From: Sulfitobacter sp. 20_GPM-1509m
GTDB taxonomy: Bacteria > Pseudomonadota > Alphaproteobacteria > Rhodobacterales > Rhodobacteraceae
Reading direction: 5' to 3'
Assembly (NCBI RefSeq): GCF_000620505.1
Contig: NZ_JIBC01000008.1
Location: 1-64,000 of the forward strand
Length of the DNA stretch: 64,000 nucleotides
Shown: in pieces, positions 1 to 7,379 of the stretch
How the letters are laid out: every line of letters starts with the position of its first letter
Position numbering within the stretch: position 1 is the first letter of the stretch
Translations under genes and position numbers: made by a program
Notes under the pieces: generated by a model
Databases searched by the model: none
Told to the model about the DNA's origin: nothing
What the model saw: the letters and a program-made list of their open reading frames with translations, nothing else

Positions 1-286
1 AGTGTTTCTCAGCCAGCATAACCTCGAAGCCAGCATGAGCCGACGTGGGAATTGTCACGATAACGCTGTCGCCGAGAGCTTCTTTCAACTCTTGAAGCGG
101 GAACGGATAAGGCGACGCACATACCCGACACGCGACGCCGCACGGCAGGACGTCTTCGAATACATCGAGATGTTCTACAACCCCAAGCGCAAGCACACGA
201 ACAACGGCATGCTGTCGCCCGTTGACTTCGAAGCGAGACAGCAGAAACTGAACGAGGCAGGTGTCTAGCAAACTAGGGGCACCTCA
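1..286 (+). mobile_element. IS3-family (IS51-like) element, right end only, cut by window edge
   Basis: The right-hand part of an IS3-family element: the last third of its OrfB followed by a terminal repeat that reads ACTAGGGGCACCTCA (272-286). This end resembles the right end of the second copy at 1856-1870 (ACTAGGGGCTATTCA), so the two elements are related but not identical. The left part lies outside the window, so completeness cannot be judged. Confidence 0.8.
2..268 (+). CDS. IS3-family transposase OrfB, C-terminal part (partial at window edge)
   Basis: The C-terminal 88 residues of an IS3-type DDE integrase/transposase. The reading frame is open at the window start, so the true start is outside. 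It holds the third catalytic acidic residue in the conserved stretch CHDNAVAESFF, followed by the usual KRERIRRRTY and YNPKRKH blocks and the SPVDFE terminus. It is about 85 percent identical by eye to the corresponding part of the second copy (residues encoded near 1600-1852), so both derive from the same IS subgroup. Function would be cut-and-paste/copy-out transposition of its own element. Confidence 0.85.
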   Translation: MFLSQHNLEASMSRRGNCHDNAVAESFFQLLKRERIRRRTYPTRDAARQDVFEYIEMFYNPKRKHTNNGMLSPVDFEARQQKLNEAGV

Positions 287-601
287 ATCATTGGGAAACC
301 TTTCACACGGAAACGATCAGCAGGTTAAATTCAAGTTTAGGGGCGGTTCTAGGTTAGCATAGCCTTTTTAAGGGCAATATAAATTACATAATCTTGCTTA
401 TACGTTTAACTGATGCGCCTTGGCGCGCGCTACCTTGAAGTGCGACTTCTTGTTAGAAAACAGTAGTTTATCTAGTGAGAGGAATCGGTATCGGAGCCGT
501 TTACAGCCAACTGAGTATCACAGAACGACGAAAGATAGAACGCTGGAGACACGCAAAGGTCCCTGTCGATGAGATGGCGCGCGTTTTGAAGCGCTGCAGT
601 T
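287..601. other. AT-richer spacer between two IS copies, no gene seen
   Basis: This 315-bp stretch has lower GC than the rest of the window and no convincing reading frame. At about 333-350 the string GTTTAGGGGCGGTTCT resembles an IS51-group terminal repeat, so it may contain the decayed end of a third element. Otherwise nothing was recognised. Confidence 0.5.
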
Positions 602-616
602 TGAATAGCCCCTAGT
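602..616 (+). repeat. IS left terminal inverted repeat
   Basis: TGAATAGCCCCTAGT is the exact reverse complement of 1856-1870; similarity continues weakly inward. Confidence 0.85.
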
Positions 617-660
617 ATTGTAGACACTTTCTTCCCTAATTTTGAGGCAAGGAGGCCGTT

Positions 661-936
661 ATGGGGAAGCCAAATTTCAGTGAAGATTTCAAGCGCGATG
701 CTGTGCATCAGATTGCAGTTCGGGGGTACGCCGTTCGTGAGGTTTCAGAGCGGTTAGGCGTCAGCAATTACTCGCTCTACGAATGGATGAAGTTGTATGC
801 GAAAGCCGCGTCACAGGCATCATTCGTGGATCACGAGGCCGAGAACCGGAGGCTCAAGCGTGAGTTGGCTCGGATGACTGAGGAGCGCGACATCTTAAAA
901 AAGGCAGCCGCGTACTTCGCCAAGGATGCAAGATGA
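661..936 (+). CDS. IS3-family transposase OrfA
   Basis: A 91-residue helix-turn-helix protein (HTH_Tnp_1 type) that binds the IS ends. The HTH covers about residues 8-45 ([10 protein letters not shown] ... [13 protein letters not shown]). A leucine-zipper-like coiled coil with the ENRRLKREL pattern follows and ends in the typical [14 protein letters not shown] terminus. ATG at 661 is preceded by AAGGAGG at 649-655. The stop overlaps the orfB start (ATGA at 933-936). A slippery heptamer at 897-903 would fuse it to OrfB by -1 frameshifting. Confidence 0.9.
   Translation: MGKPNFSEDFKRDAVHQIAVRGYAVREVSERLGVSNYSLYEWMKLYAKAASQASFVDHEAENRRLKRELARMTEERDILKKAAAYFAKDAR
897..903 (+). other. Programmed -1 frameshift heptamer (A AAA AAG)
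   Basis: In the orfA frame the codons read TTA AAA AAG. Slippage by -1 moves from the orfA frame to the orfB frame, the usual way IS3 elements make the OrfAB transposase. Confidence 0.75.
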
Positions 937-1852
937 AGTACGCGTTCGTGCCCGCGCATTGTCCCACTTTTTCGGTGCGCAGAATGTGCCGCTGCCTCAA
1001 CATCCATCCTAGCGGGTTCTACGCATGGGTTAAGAATCCATTAAGCCAGCGCGCGCGTGAGGATGCCCGACAGACGCAGTTGCTCAAGAGCGCATGGAAA
1101 GATAGCGGCAAGGTCTATGGCTATCGTAAGCTGCATGATGATCTGATGGAATTGGGCGAGACCAGTTGCCCAAACCGGGTCGCAAGGCTGGCCCGTTTGG
1201 CAGGGATCCGCGCTGAGATCGGCTACAAACGCAAGCCTGGCAAGTATGGAGGCAAACCGTCTGTCGTCATCGACAATACGTTGGATCGGCAGTTTGATGT
1301 CGCTGAGCCGGATACGGCTTGGATCTCAGATATTACCTACATAAAAACCTACGAGGGGTTCCTTTATCTGGCCGTCGTCATTGATCTCTATTCGCGCCGT
1401 GTGATCGGTTGGGCGACACAATCGCGCCAAGCAACCGACCTTGTACTTCAGGCCTTGCTCCCTCTCGTGACATTGCTACGCAATGCACTGCAGGGCAATG
1501 GATGGCCGTTTGGCGGCGAAAGCCAAAGCGCACCGTCCTGATCCACACCGATCAAGGGCCCCAATACACAAGCCGAGATTGGGCCGCGTTCCTAAGGGCC
1601 CACAACATCGAACACTCAATGAGCAGGCGCCGTAATTGCCATGACAACGCGGTCGCGGAAAGCTTCTTCAACTTGCTCAAACGCGAACGTATTCGTCGCC
1701 GCAGCTACAAGACCCGCGAACAAGCCAGACAGGACGTCTTCGACTACATCGAAATGTTCTATAACCCGAAACGCAAACATGCCAAGAACGGGATGCTGTC
1801 TCCTGTCGACTTCGAAAACAGACAGCGCAAAGTGAACCAAGAAGGTGTATAG
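933..1852 (+). pseudogene. IS3-family transposase OrfB, frame broken by extra sequence
   Basis: The N-terminal half (933-1541) has the HTH_21 segment (GYRKLHDDL) and the first catalytic Asp in WISDITYI, plus the [14 protein letters not shown] block. The C-terminal half lies in another frame up to 1852 and has the second Asp (HTDQGPQY) and the Glu (NAVAES). Joining the two as in relatives (TDLVLQALL to MAVWRRKP) leaves about 41 extra nucleotides at 1461-1501. These include the palindrome CATTGCTACGCAATG at 1471-1485. The extra length is not a multiple of three, so the first frame stops at 1541. A full-length OrfB cannot be made without a second frameshift. Confidence 0.8.
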
Positions 1853-1855
1853 GAA

Positions 1856-1870
1856 ACTAGGGGCTATTCA
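1856..1870 (-). repeat. IS right terminal inverted repeat
   Basis: ACTAGGGGCTATTCA, reverse complement of the left end at 602-616. Confidence 0.85.
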
Positions 1871-1872
1871 GT

Positions 1873-2280
1873 CTACGCGGGTATCTGAACCACCATTTCA
1901 ATCTCGATTTTCAGATCCTCATTGGCCAGAGATGCGACACCGATACCGGTCAGGCTTGGTTGTTCTCCGCCAAGGAACACCGTTATCTGGGTCATCACAA
2001 TGACCATCGTCGCATCGTTCAGCTCCGTCATGTAGACGCGCATCTGGACGATATCACGCGGTGTCGCACCGATGGCGCGCAAGGCTTCCGCAAGATTTGA
2101 TATGACCTGACTGGTTTGCCCCTCAAGCGTTTCCGGTACGGCAGATCCGTCGGCGCTCCAGGCGACTTGTCCGGAGATAAACGCCAGCCTGCCGGGGTTG
2201 GCGATGGATATTTGCGAATAGCCCACCTTGCCGGCATCGGGCAGCGTAGCCGGATTCATTCGCACGATCGCATTTGACAC
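1873..2280 (-). CDS. RidA/YjgF/UK114-family protein
   Basis: A 135-residue member of the RidA family, whose trimeric proteins hydrolyse reactive enamine/imine intermediates such as 2-aminoacrylate in the cytoplasm. The family core is visible: AFISGQVAWS, an SNLAEALRAIGA helix, the conserved Arg in VQMRVYMTEL, and a C-terminal IEIEMVVQIPA strand with the conserved Glu. It is divergent from the LysR gene at 2381, which is its likely regulator. The gene ends only 2 bp from the right end of the IS, so its transcription may run into or be affected by the element. The subclass (RidA versus Rid2-7) cannot be set by eye. Confidence 0.85.
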   Translation of the reverse strand: MSNAIVRMNPATLPDAGKVGYSQISIANPGRLAFISGQVAWSADGSAVPETLEGQTSQVISNLAEALRAIGATPRDIVQMRVYMTELNDATMVIVMTQITVFLGGEQPSLTGIGVASLANEDLKIEIEMVVQIPA

Positions 2281-2380
2281 ATCAATTCTCCTTGTTTTGC
2301 TTGATGCTCGCTAATTAAGCCGGACTATAGACGAACAGGATTCGCGACTGAGGCGAACTGAATGCGTCAATCGAGGGCAA

Positions 2381-3280
2381 ATGGCTGAATCAAAGGTAAA
2401 TGACATTCTGGTCTTTCTATCCGTCGTAGAGACGGGAAGTTTCGCTTCGGCGGGACGGGCTTTTGGTCTTTCCCGGTCAACGGCAGGAAAAGCGGTTTCG
2501 CGCCTTGAAGACAGATACGGCCTGCGTCTGCTGAACCGCACAACCCGCGCCATCAGCATGACCGAGGAAGGGCAAAGACTGTACAAGCAGGGGCTGGCGA
2601 TCCAGGCTGCGATTGCAGATGCCGATATGAGCATGGCCGGTGGCGAGGGCATTCCCAAGGGCACCCTTCGCATCGCCGCACCTGACGCGCTTGGGCGGCG
2701 GCTCTTGATGCCCGTTGTGCGGCAGTTTCAACAAGACTGGCCAGAGGTGCGTTTCGAGATCAGTTTTTCCGACACCCTGCGTCACATCATCAAGGACGGC
2801 TTCGACCTTGCGGTTCGGATCGGGGTGACCTCGCCGGATACCTCACTGATTTCACGCACCCTGATGACCGACAGACCCGTGCTGTGCGCATCTCCATCCT
2901 ATCTGGAAGGCCGCAAAACACCCAGCAGAATAGATCACCTGAGCACACATGACCTGCTTCAGTTCTCAAGCGTCGGACAGCGCCAGGTCTGGGTCTTGCA
3001 GGACGCCACCGAGTTCTGGAGCAATGCGCCAGGACAGGTCACCTTGCGGCTGGACAATGCCGAGGCTCTGCGCGAGGCCGCACTGGCGGGAATGGGGATC
3101 GCCTTGTTGCCAAGCATATTGGTCAAGGATGATCTGGCCGCGGGTGCGCTGGTACGCATTCTGCCAGACGTTGCAACTGGCGAGGTTCCCATCGTCGCGC
3201 TCTATCCCCACAAGAGGTTCCTGGAACCCCGCGTGCGGCGGTTTATTGACATGCTGGCGGCCAACATGCCCGGGCATTAA
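2381..3280 (+). CDS. LysR-family transcriptional regulator
   Basis: A 299-residue LTTR. The N-terminal winged HTH covers about residues 1-65 (FLSVVETGSFASAGRAFGLSR, then AVSRLEDRYGLRLLNRTTR). The effector-binding periplasmic-protein-like domain occupies residues 90-295, with the CrgA/AaeR-type pattern SFSDTLRHIIKDGFDLAVRIG. ATG at 2381 is preceded by a GAGGG stretch. It is divergent from the RidA-like gene and ends 8 bp before the convergent GST gene. The likely target is its divergent neighbour; the effector is unknown. Confidence 0.88.
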   Translation: MAESKVNDILVFLSVVETGSFASAGRAFGLSRSTAGKAVSRLEDRYGLRLLNRTTRAISMTEEGQRLYKQGLAIQAAIADADMSMAGGEGIPKGTLRIAAPDALGRRLLMPVVRQFQQDWPEVRFEISFSDTLRHIIKDGFDLAVRIGVTSPDTSLISRTLMTDRPVLCASPSYLEGRKTPSRIDHLSTHDLLQFSSVGQRQVWVLQDATEFWSNAPGQVTLRLDNAEALREAALAGMGIALLPSILVKDDLAAGALVRILPDVATGEVPIVALYPHKRFLEPRVRRFIDMLAANMPGH

Positions 3281-3288
3281 GTCCTGCA

Positions 3289-3957
3289 TCAGGTTCTATG
3301 CTTGCTGCTTTCGGTGGCGCGTCCCATTTCCTTCCACCCCTGAACGCTTGGGCGGGCCACCATCCGTGTATGCCATTCATGCAAATGGCCGAGGTGGGGC
3401 GGGATCTCCAGCTGGACGATGTCCGCAAAGATGAAAGCGGCGACAACCGTTATGTCCGCCATCGAAAACGTCTCGTCGGCGATATGGGGCCGCGTCGAAA
3501 GGACCTCGTCGAAATAGCACGCAGCACGCAACGCCTTGTCGCGCATCTTCTCGCCCCATTCGGGGTTCTGGTAAAGCTCGACATCCGGCCCCAATCCAGG
3601 TGTCGCATGATGGAAATAGACGCTGATCGGGTCCAGAAACTCGATCTCGGCCCGTTTGTTCATCATGTGGATCATACCCCGTTCCCGAGCCGAGATCCCG
3701 GTCAGACGGGGCTGGCCTCCAAGATGATCCAGATACTCCGTGATAGCGGTGCATTCGGCCAGGAATGTCCCATCCGCCAGTTCAAGAACCGGCAGGGTGC
3801 CGGAATAGTTCTTTTCCAGAAACTCCAGCCTTTTATGGGCACCCGTTCGCAGGTTCACTTCGACAAACCGCACCTTGTCCTGCAAATCCAACTCGGCCAG
3901 CGCAATGCGAACGCGCGCCGGATAAGGACCGCGGTTGAAATCATGCACAATCATCAT
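3289..3957 (-). CDS. Glutathione S-transferase family protein
   Basis: A 222-residue two-domain GST. The thioredoxin-fold N-domain spans residues 1-82 (YPARVRIALAE, then the cis-Pro segment SGTLPVLEL and the glutathione-contacting AECTAITEYL). The helical C-domain spans residues 95-210 and includes the N-capping motif FSMADITVVA. The expected activity is conjugation of glutathione to electrophiles or a related thiol transfer. It is divergently transcribed from a TetR gene with a palindrome between them, which suggests inducible expression under that repressor. The substrate is unknown. Confidence 0.88.
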   Translation of the reverse strand: MMIVHDFNRGPYPARVRIALAELDLQDKVRFVEVNLRTGAHKRLEFLEKNYSGTLPVLELADGTFLAECTAITEYLDHLGGQPRLTGISARERGMIHMMNKRAEIEFLDPISVYFHHATPGLGPDVELYQNPEWGEKMRDKALRAACYFDEVLSTRPHIADETFSMADITVVAAFIFADIVQLEIPPHLGHLHEWHTRMVARPSVQGWKEMGRATESSKHRT

Positions 3958-3970
3958 CGGCGGTTGCTCC

Positions 3971-3990
3971 CCTACCTAACAGTTGGTAGG
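3971..3990. promoter_or_regulatory. Palindrome between GST and TetR genes, candidate TetR operator
   Basis: Arms CCTACC and GGTAGG separated by 8 bp form a dyad in the 98-bp divergent promoter region, 14 bp upstream of the GST start codon and 66 bp upstream of the TetR start. Position and symmetry fit an operator for the adjacent TetR protein. The assignment is inferred. Confidence 0.5.
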
Positions 3991-4055
3991 CACATTGGCA
4001 GGAAACCACGCAGAGTCAATCTCCTGCACCGCCGAGATTTTGGAAGCCAACGCCC

Positions 4056-4613
4056 ATGTCCGAAAACACCAAAGAAAAACTGCTCGCCATCGCCCGAACG
4101 CGCGTGCAGGCGCATGGCTACGACGGCCTGAACTTTCGGGATCTTGCGGCAAAGCTTGGTATCAGCGCACCCAGCCTCTATCATCACTTCCCCAGCAAGG
4201 CGGCCCTCGGTGCTGCCGTGGCCTGGCGCTATTGTGACGATGTGCAGGCTGCCCTTGACGCGGTTTCGCAATCTCACGCTTCACCGCGCGCCTGTCTGCT
4301 GGCGTATCCGGGCATATTCCGCAAGGCACTGGAGGGCGACACGCGCATCTGTCTGGCAAGTTTCCTGTCCGCCCAAAGCGATGATGTTCCCGAGGAAATA
4401 CGCGAAGCGATCCAGGCTTTCATTGATATCAACGTGACATGGCTTGCCGGGCATCTTTCCGCGCTTGTATCCAAAGACATCGCCATGCGCCGCGCCGATG
4501 CGATCTATGCAGCGGTTGCAGGGGCGCAACTGACGGCGCGCGGGTCAGGCGGTTTGGAGCGCTATGACGACCTTATCGCGACATTCAGAGAGAGCGGCCT
4601 GCTGGGTGCGTGA
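4056..4613 (+). CDS. TetR/AcrR-family transcriptional regulator
   Basis: A 185-residue repressor. The N-terminal HTH (residues 6-50) reads LLAIARTRVQAHGYDGLNFRDLAAKLGISAPSLYHHF in pieces, the standard TetR pattern with the recognition helix in SAPSLYHHF. The C-terminal ligand domain is unassigned. It is divergent from the GST gene, and the palindrome at 3971-3990 lies in the shared promoter region, so the GST gene is the likely target. A strong hairpin follows the gene. Confidence 0.88.
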   Translation: MSENTKEKLLAIARTRVQAHGYDGLNFRDLAAKLGISAPSLYHHFPSKAALGAAVAWRYCDDVQAALDAVSQSHASPRACLLAYPGIFRKALEGDTRICLASFLSAQSDDVPEEIREAIQAFIDINVTWLAGHLSALVSKDIAMRRADAIYAAVAGAQLTARGSGGLERYDDLIATFRESGLLGA

Positions 4614-4712
4614 CCCGCACCTGTCTTGGCAACAGGGTAGAGTGGAACATATGCGATCTGGCGGTGTGCGCCGATAATTCCGCTCGTTGCATCATCTGGA
4701 CCAGCCCTGCGG

Positions 4713-4761
4713 AGTGCCCTGCCCTGCCCTGCCCGCGCACGCGAGGTCCGGGCAGGGCACT
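4713..4761. terminator. Long GC-rich inverted repeat between convergent genes
   Basis: AGTGCCCTGCC (4713-4723) and GGCAGGGCACT (4751-4761) are perfectly complementary over 11 bp and enclose further CCCTG repeats. The hairpin sits between convergent tetR and bdcA and could stop transcription from both sides. There is no T-tract, so it may act as a transcript 3-prime end stabiliser instead. Confidence 0.5.
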
Positions 4762-4766
4762 ACGTC

Positions 4767-5474
4767 TCAGGCGCCGAAGGCGCCGTCAATCGTGTGCATG
4801 GCGCCTGTCACGAAACCGGCTTCCGGTCCGGCAAGCCAGGCGACCATGCCCGCAACCTCTTCGGGCTGACCGTGGCGCTTGATGGCCATGAAGCTGTGCA
4901 TCAGATCCTTCATCGGGCCGTCTGCCGGATTGGCATCCGTATCAATCGGCCCCGGCTGCACCACGTTGACCGTGATACCGCGCGGCCCGAAATCCCGGGC
5001 AAGCCCCCGCGCCAGTCCCTGCATCGCCGACTTGCTCACCGCATAAGAGGCCATACCGGCCAGCGGCATCCGGTCGCCGTTGACGGACCCCATGACGATG
5101 ATCCTGCCGCCTTCGGGCATGTGCCGGGCGGCTTCGACCGCTGCGTGATAGGGCGCATGGATGTTGATCTGGAAAAGCCGGTCGATCGCGTCCGGGTCCT
5201 GCGCCAGCGCATCGCCGAAGACGCCGATCCCGGAATTCACAACAAGCACGTCAAGGGGCCCGCTTTCGCGCACAGAGGCGATGACCGCATCGCGGTCGGC
5301 ACTGTCGGCACGGACGGCGGTGCTGCCGGTCTCGCTGGCGAGCTGCTCGGCCGCCTCGTGCGAGCCGACATAGGTGAAGGTCACCTTGTCGCCCGCCTGT
5401 GCAAAGCGGCGCACGATCGCCGCGCCAATGCCGCGGCTGCCGCCCAGGACCAATACGGTTCTTACGTCTGACAT
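4767..5474 (-). CDS. bdcA: BdcA-like short-chain dehydrogenase/reductase
   Basis: A 235-residue SDR. The nucleotide-binding motif GGSRGIG lies at residues 11-17, NSGIG in the middle, and the catalytic Tyr/Lys in YAVSK. Long stretches match E. coli BdcA as I remember it (FGDALAQ, INIHAPYHA, GSVNGDRMP, QPGPIDTDANPADGPM, MAIKRHGQPEEVAGMV, GAMHTIDGAFGA). BdcA is described as a c-di-GMP-binding protein that promotes biofilm dispersal; whether it does so here is inference. It diverges from a BdcR-like regulator as in enterobacteria. Promoter and operators lie at 5475-5560. Confidence 0.88.
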   Translation of the reverse strand: MSDVRTVLVLGGSRGIGAAIVRRFAQAGDKVTFTYVGSHEAAEQLASETGSTAVRADSADRDAVIASVRESGPLDVLVVNSGIGVFGDALAQDPDAIDRLFQINIHAPYHAAVEAARHMPEGGRIIVMGSVNGDRMPLAGMASYAVSKSAMQGLARGLARDFGPRGITVNVVQPGPIDTDANPADGPMKDLMHSFMAIKRHGQPEEVAGMVAWLAGPEAGFVTGAMHTIDGAFGA

Positions 5475-5499
5475 GGTTGGATGTTCCTTGTTGAAATTA

Positions 5500-5515
5500 T
5501 GTAGTGGTCAATACA
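5500..5515. promoter_or_regulatory. Candidate BdcR operator 1
   Basis: TGTAGTGGTCAATACA is an imperfect 16-bp palindrome (12 of 16 symmetric positions) 26 bp upstream of bdcA. It shares the core TAGTGGYCA with the second site at 5549-5560. Confidence 0.55.
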
Positions 5516-5548
5516 TATTAATCCTACCGGTCTGGTCAAGGAGATTTA

Positions 5549-5560
5549 TAGTGGCCACTA
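5549..5560. promoter_or_regulatory. Candidate BdcR operator 2, overlapping the bdcR start codon
   Basis: TAGTGGCCACTA is a perfect 12-bp palindrome that includes the GTG start of bdcR. A repressor bound here would block initiation of its own gene, so the pair suggests joint repression of bdcA and autoregulation. Confidence 0.6.
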
Positions 5561-6135
5561 CAAAAAGCAAACGCACCGTCGGCCGTCCCAGGCGTTTCGA
5601 CCCGGATCAGGCCGTCGCGATTGCCCAGGGACTGTTTCACGCGAAAGGCTATGACAGGGTGAGCCTGGCAGATCTGACCGATGCCCTGCAGATCAAGCCA
5701 CCCAGCTTTTACGCCGCCTTTGGCAACAAGAACGGTCTCTACGCCCGCGTTTTGGACAGATACGTTGAAAGCGGTTCCATCCCCTTTTCCGAGATCCTGC
5801 GCGACGATCAGCCGGTGGCCGAGTGCCTGAAAGTGTTGCTGGAAGAAGCGGCGCGCCGTTACGGCGCAGACCCCGAGGCGCCGGGATGTCTGGTGCTGGA
5901 AGGGGCACGTTGCCATGACGCCGAGGCCCGCGCGGCGGCTGGGGCATTCCATCGCGGAGCGCAGGAGCAGATTCGCGCCTATGTCGCGGCGCGCGCGCCG
6001 GAAGATGCGGATCGGATCGCGGATTTTGTCGGCACGGTCATGGTCGGCCTCTCCGCCATGGCACGGGAGGGGCACGACGCGGACAGGCTGCTGTCAACGG
6101 CGCGTCTGGCGGGACAGGCGATTGCGATGGAATAA
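5551..6135 (+). CDS. bdcR: BdcR-like TetR-family regulator
   Basis: A 194-residue TetR protein. The start is taken as GTG at 5551, with AAGGAG at 5539-5544; the longer upstream frame has no matching signal and overlaps bdcA. The N-terminal basic arm GRPRRF and HTH (DLTDALQIKPPSFYAAFG) are followed by a C-domain with SIPFSEILRDDQPVAECL, AARRYGADPEAPGCLVLEG and VGLSAMAREGHDADRL. Each closely resembles E. coli BdcR. It diverges from bdcA with the two palindromes between them. It probably represses bdcA and itself. Confidence 0.87.
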   Translation: MATTKSKRTVGRPRRFDPDQAVAIAQGLFHAKGYDRVSLADLTDALQIKPPSFYAAFGNKNGLYARVLDRYVESGSIPFSEILRDDQPVAECLKVLLEEAARRYGADPEAPGCLVLEGARCHDAEARAAAGAFHRGAQEQIRAYVAARAPEDADRIADFVGTVMVGLSAMAREGHDADRLLSTARLAGQAIAME

Positions 6136-6258
6136 CGACGTGGCGCAGCTGCGATCCAATGCTGACACTGCGTGCTGACCCGAACGCAATGACGCAGAAA
6201 GGCGGCCCCGAGATTTCGCCCTGAGGGTGGGAGCTGCCAGACCTCTGCTGCGCAGCGG

Positions 6259-7275
6259 TCAGCGATCAATATTGTCCAGGATGGCCTTTGTATTCGGCAT
6301 CCGTGCCAACGAGTTGGCAATGCGTTCGCGCCACCGTGGCCCGACCTTCAACGCGGCAGCGTAGGCTCTGGACAGATCATCGGGCCGGTCTTCGGCCATG
6401 GCTTCGATCAGAAACGCAGCCTGTTCCCTGTCCTTCGACGCCTTGAGACTGCCCGACCCGTCACGCCGCCGGTCAGCGATGATCAGCTTGTGAATCGCAT
6501 ACCGCTCTGGTCGTGGCACCTGAACGAGTATGCCCGACCGATAGAGCGCCGCGGCATGGATCGGTTCGGCGATCAGGAAGTTGAGGTAATTCAGCGCCTG
6601 TGCGTTGACCCCCAACGCCGGCAGGTCGCGGATGGATTCATCTCCGAATGCAGGTGTCAGAAACTCTACCAATTGACCGCTGCCGCCTTGCACCCACCGC
6701 CATGTGCGTCCTCGTTCCAATCCCGGCACCGGGGCAAATTTCAGCTCCGAGAATGTCTCGGTCAGCCCCGGATCAACCTGGTCCTCCAAGGCGACGCTGA
6801 GTTTTTCAAACTGGGCGATGTCGATGTCACCGGTGTTTGCCATTCCCCCCAGGGGCAGGCGAATGCCAAGCTCGCCTTCATACAGACGAAAGGCATTCGT
6901 CCCGACAATGGTGCCGCCCAATCGAAATGTCCCGGCCGCCGCCATGGCGGACAGGATGGACCCCGTCGCACGGTCGGTCGGCGTCAGCCCCTCTGCACGC
7001 AACAATCGGACCAGCCGCGACCGCACAGCCTGCCGTTCTTTGGCCGTGGCGCGCAACTCCTCGATACGTTCGATACGCGCGCGCATCTCGGCGGTGTCTT
7101 CGCCAATATAGATGAAACGCATATCTGTTCCGACACGGCGCGCCACATACCAATACGCTTTGTCACCGCGGTGTTTCAGCGTCGGCTTGCCCGCGACGTC
7201 GGACAGCGCATCGTCCTTCAGAAGTCTTACCAGATCAGTGTACGCGCTCATCGCGATGCTGCTGAGTGAGGTCAT
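6259..7275 (-). CDS. GSU2403-type nucleotidyltransferase-fold protein
   Basis: A 338-residue protein resembling the NTP_transf_8 / GSU2403 family. The N-terminal part (1-75) has a basic patch and the pattern KAYWYVARRVG. A nucleotidyltransferase-like core follows, with VGTNAFRLYE and GDIDIAQF, the DxD pair of this fold. The C-terminal half (190-330) is mostly helical, with FLTPAF and YAIHKLIIADRR. The activity is unknown; related folds include antitoxin- or toxin-like nucleotidyltransferases. It stands alone between convergent bdcR and the dld gene on its own strand. Two tandem palindromes lie directly upstream (7275-7336), suggesting tight control. Confidence 0.72.
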   Translation of the reverse strand: MTSLSSIAMSAYTDLVRLLKDDALSDVAGKPTLKHRGDKAYWYVARRVGTDMRFIYIGEDTAEMRARIERIEELRATAKERQAVRSRLVRLLRAEGLTPTDRATGSILSAMAAAGTFRLGGTIVGTNAFRLYEGELGIRLPLGGMANTGDIDIAQFEKLSVALEDQVDPGLTETFSELKFAPVPGLERGRTWRWVQGGSGQLVEFLTPAFGDESIRDLPALGVNAQALNYLNFLIAEPIHAAALYRSGILVQVPRPERYAIHKLIIADRRRDGSGSLKASKDREQAAFLIEAMAEDRPDDLSRAYAAALKVGPRWRERIANSLARMPNTKAILDNIDR

Positions 7276-7336
7276 GCCTATCGTTTCCAGGTTTTGATAG
7301 GCACGTGTATACCTAGCAAAACCTTAAATTGCTAGG
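7275..7336. promoter_or_regulatory. Two tandem palindromes upstream of the nucleotidyltransferase gene
   Basis: Dyad 1 has arms TGCCTATC (7275-7282) and GATAGGCA (7296-7303), abutting the start codon. Dyad 2 has arms CCTAGCAA (7312-7319) and TTGCTAGG (7329-7336). On the minus strand both begin with GTGCCTA, so they look like two copies of one operator. They would cover the promoter and leader of the gene at 6259-7275. Confidence 0.6.
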
Positions 7337-7379
7337 CACAAAATGCTCGGCAGTGAAAACGGCGCGTGGATGGTCAAGC

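Larger units (their letters stand above)
602..1870 (+). mobile_element. IS3-family insertion sequence (IS51-like), near complete, orfB disrupted
   Basis: A 1269-bp element bounded by imperfect inverted repeats whose outer 15 bp match perfectly: TGAATAGCCCCTAGT at 602-616 and its reverse complement at 1856-1870. It starts with TGA and ends with TCA, as IS3-family elements do. It carries orfA and orfB with an A6G slippery heptamer. The flanking triplets are GTT on the left and GTC on the right, so no exact target duplication is visible. The right end lies 2 bp from the stop codon of the RidA-like gene. The orfB frame is broken, so the copy is probably not autonomous. Confidence 0.88.

Noticed and set aside
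472-708. 78-residue minus-strand frame overlapping the IS left end
   Set aside because: It crosses the IS boundary and shadows orfA, with no recognisable domain or ribosome site.
1471-1501. Possible CRISPR-like or REP repeat unit in orfB
   Set aside because: Only one palindrome copy; no array or second copy was seen in the window.
3298-4131. 277-residue plus-strand frame opposite the GST gene
   Set aside because: It is the antisense shadow of a clear GST; composition is typical of reverse-frame high-GC translation.
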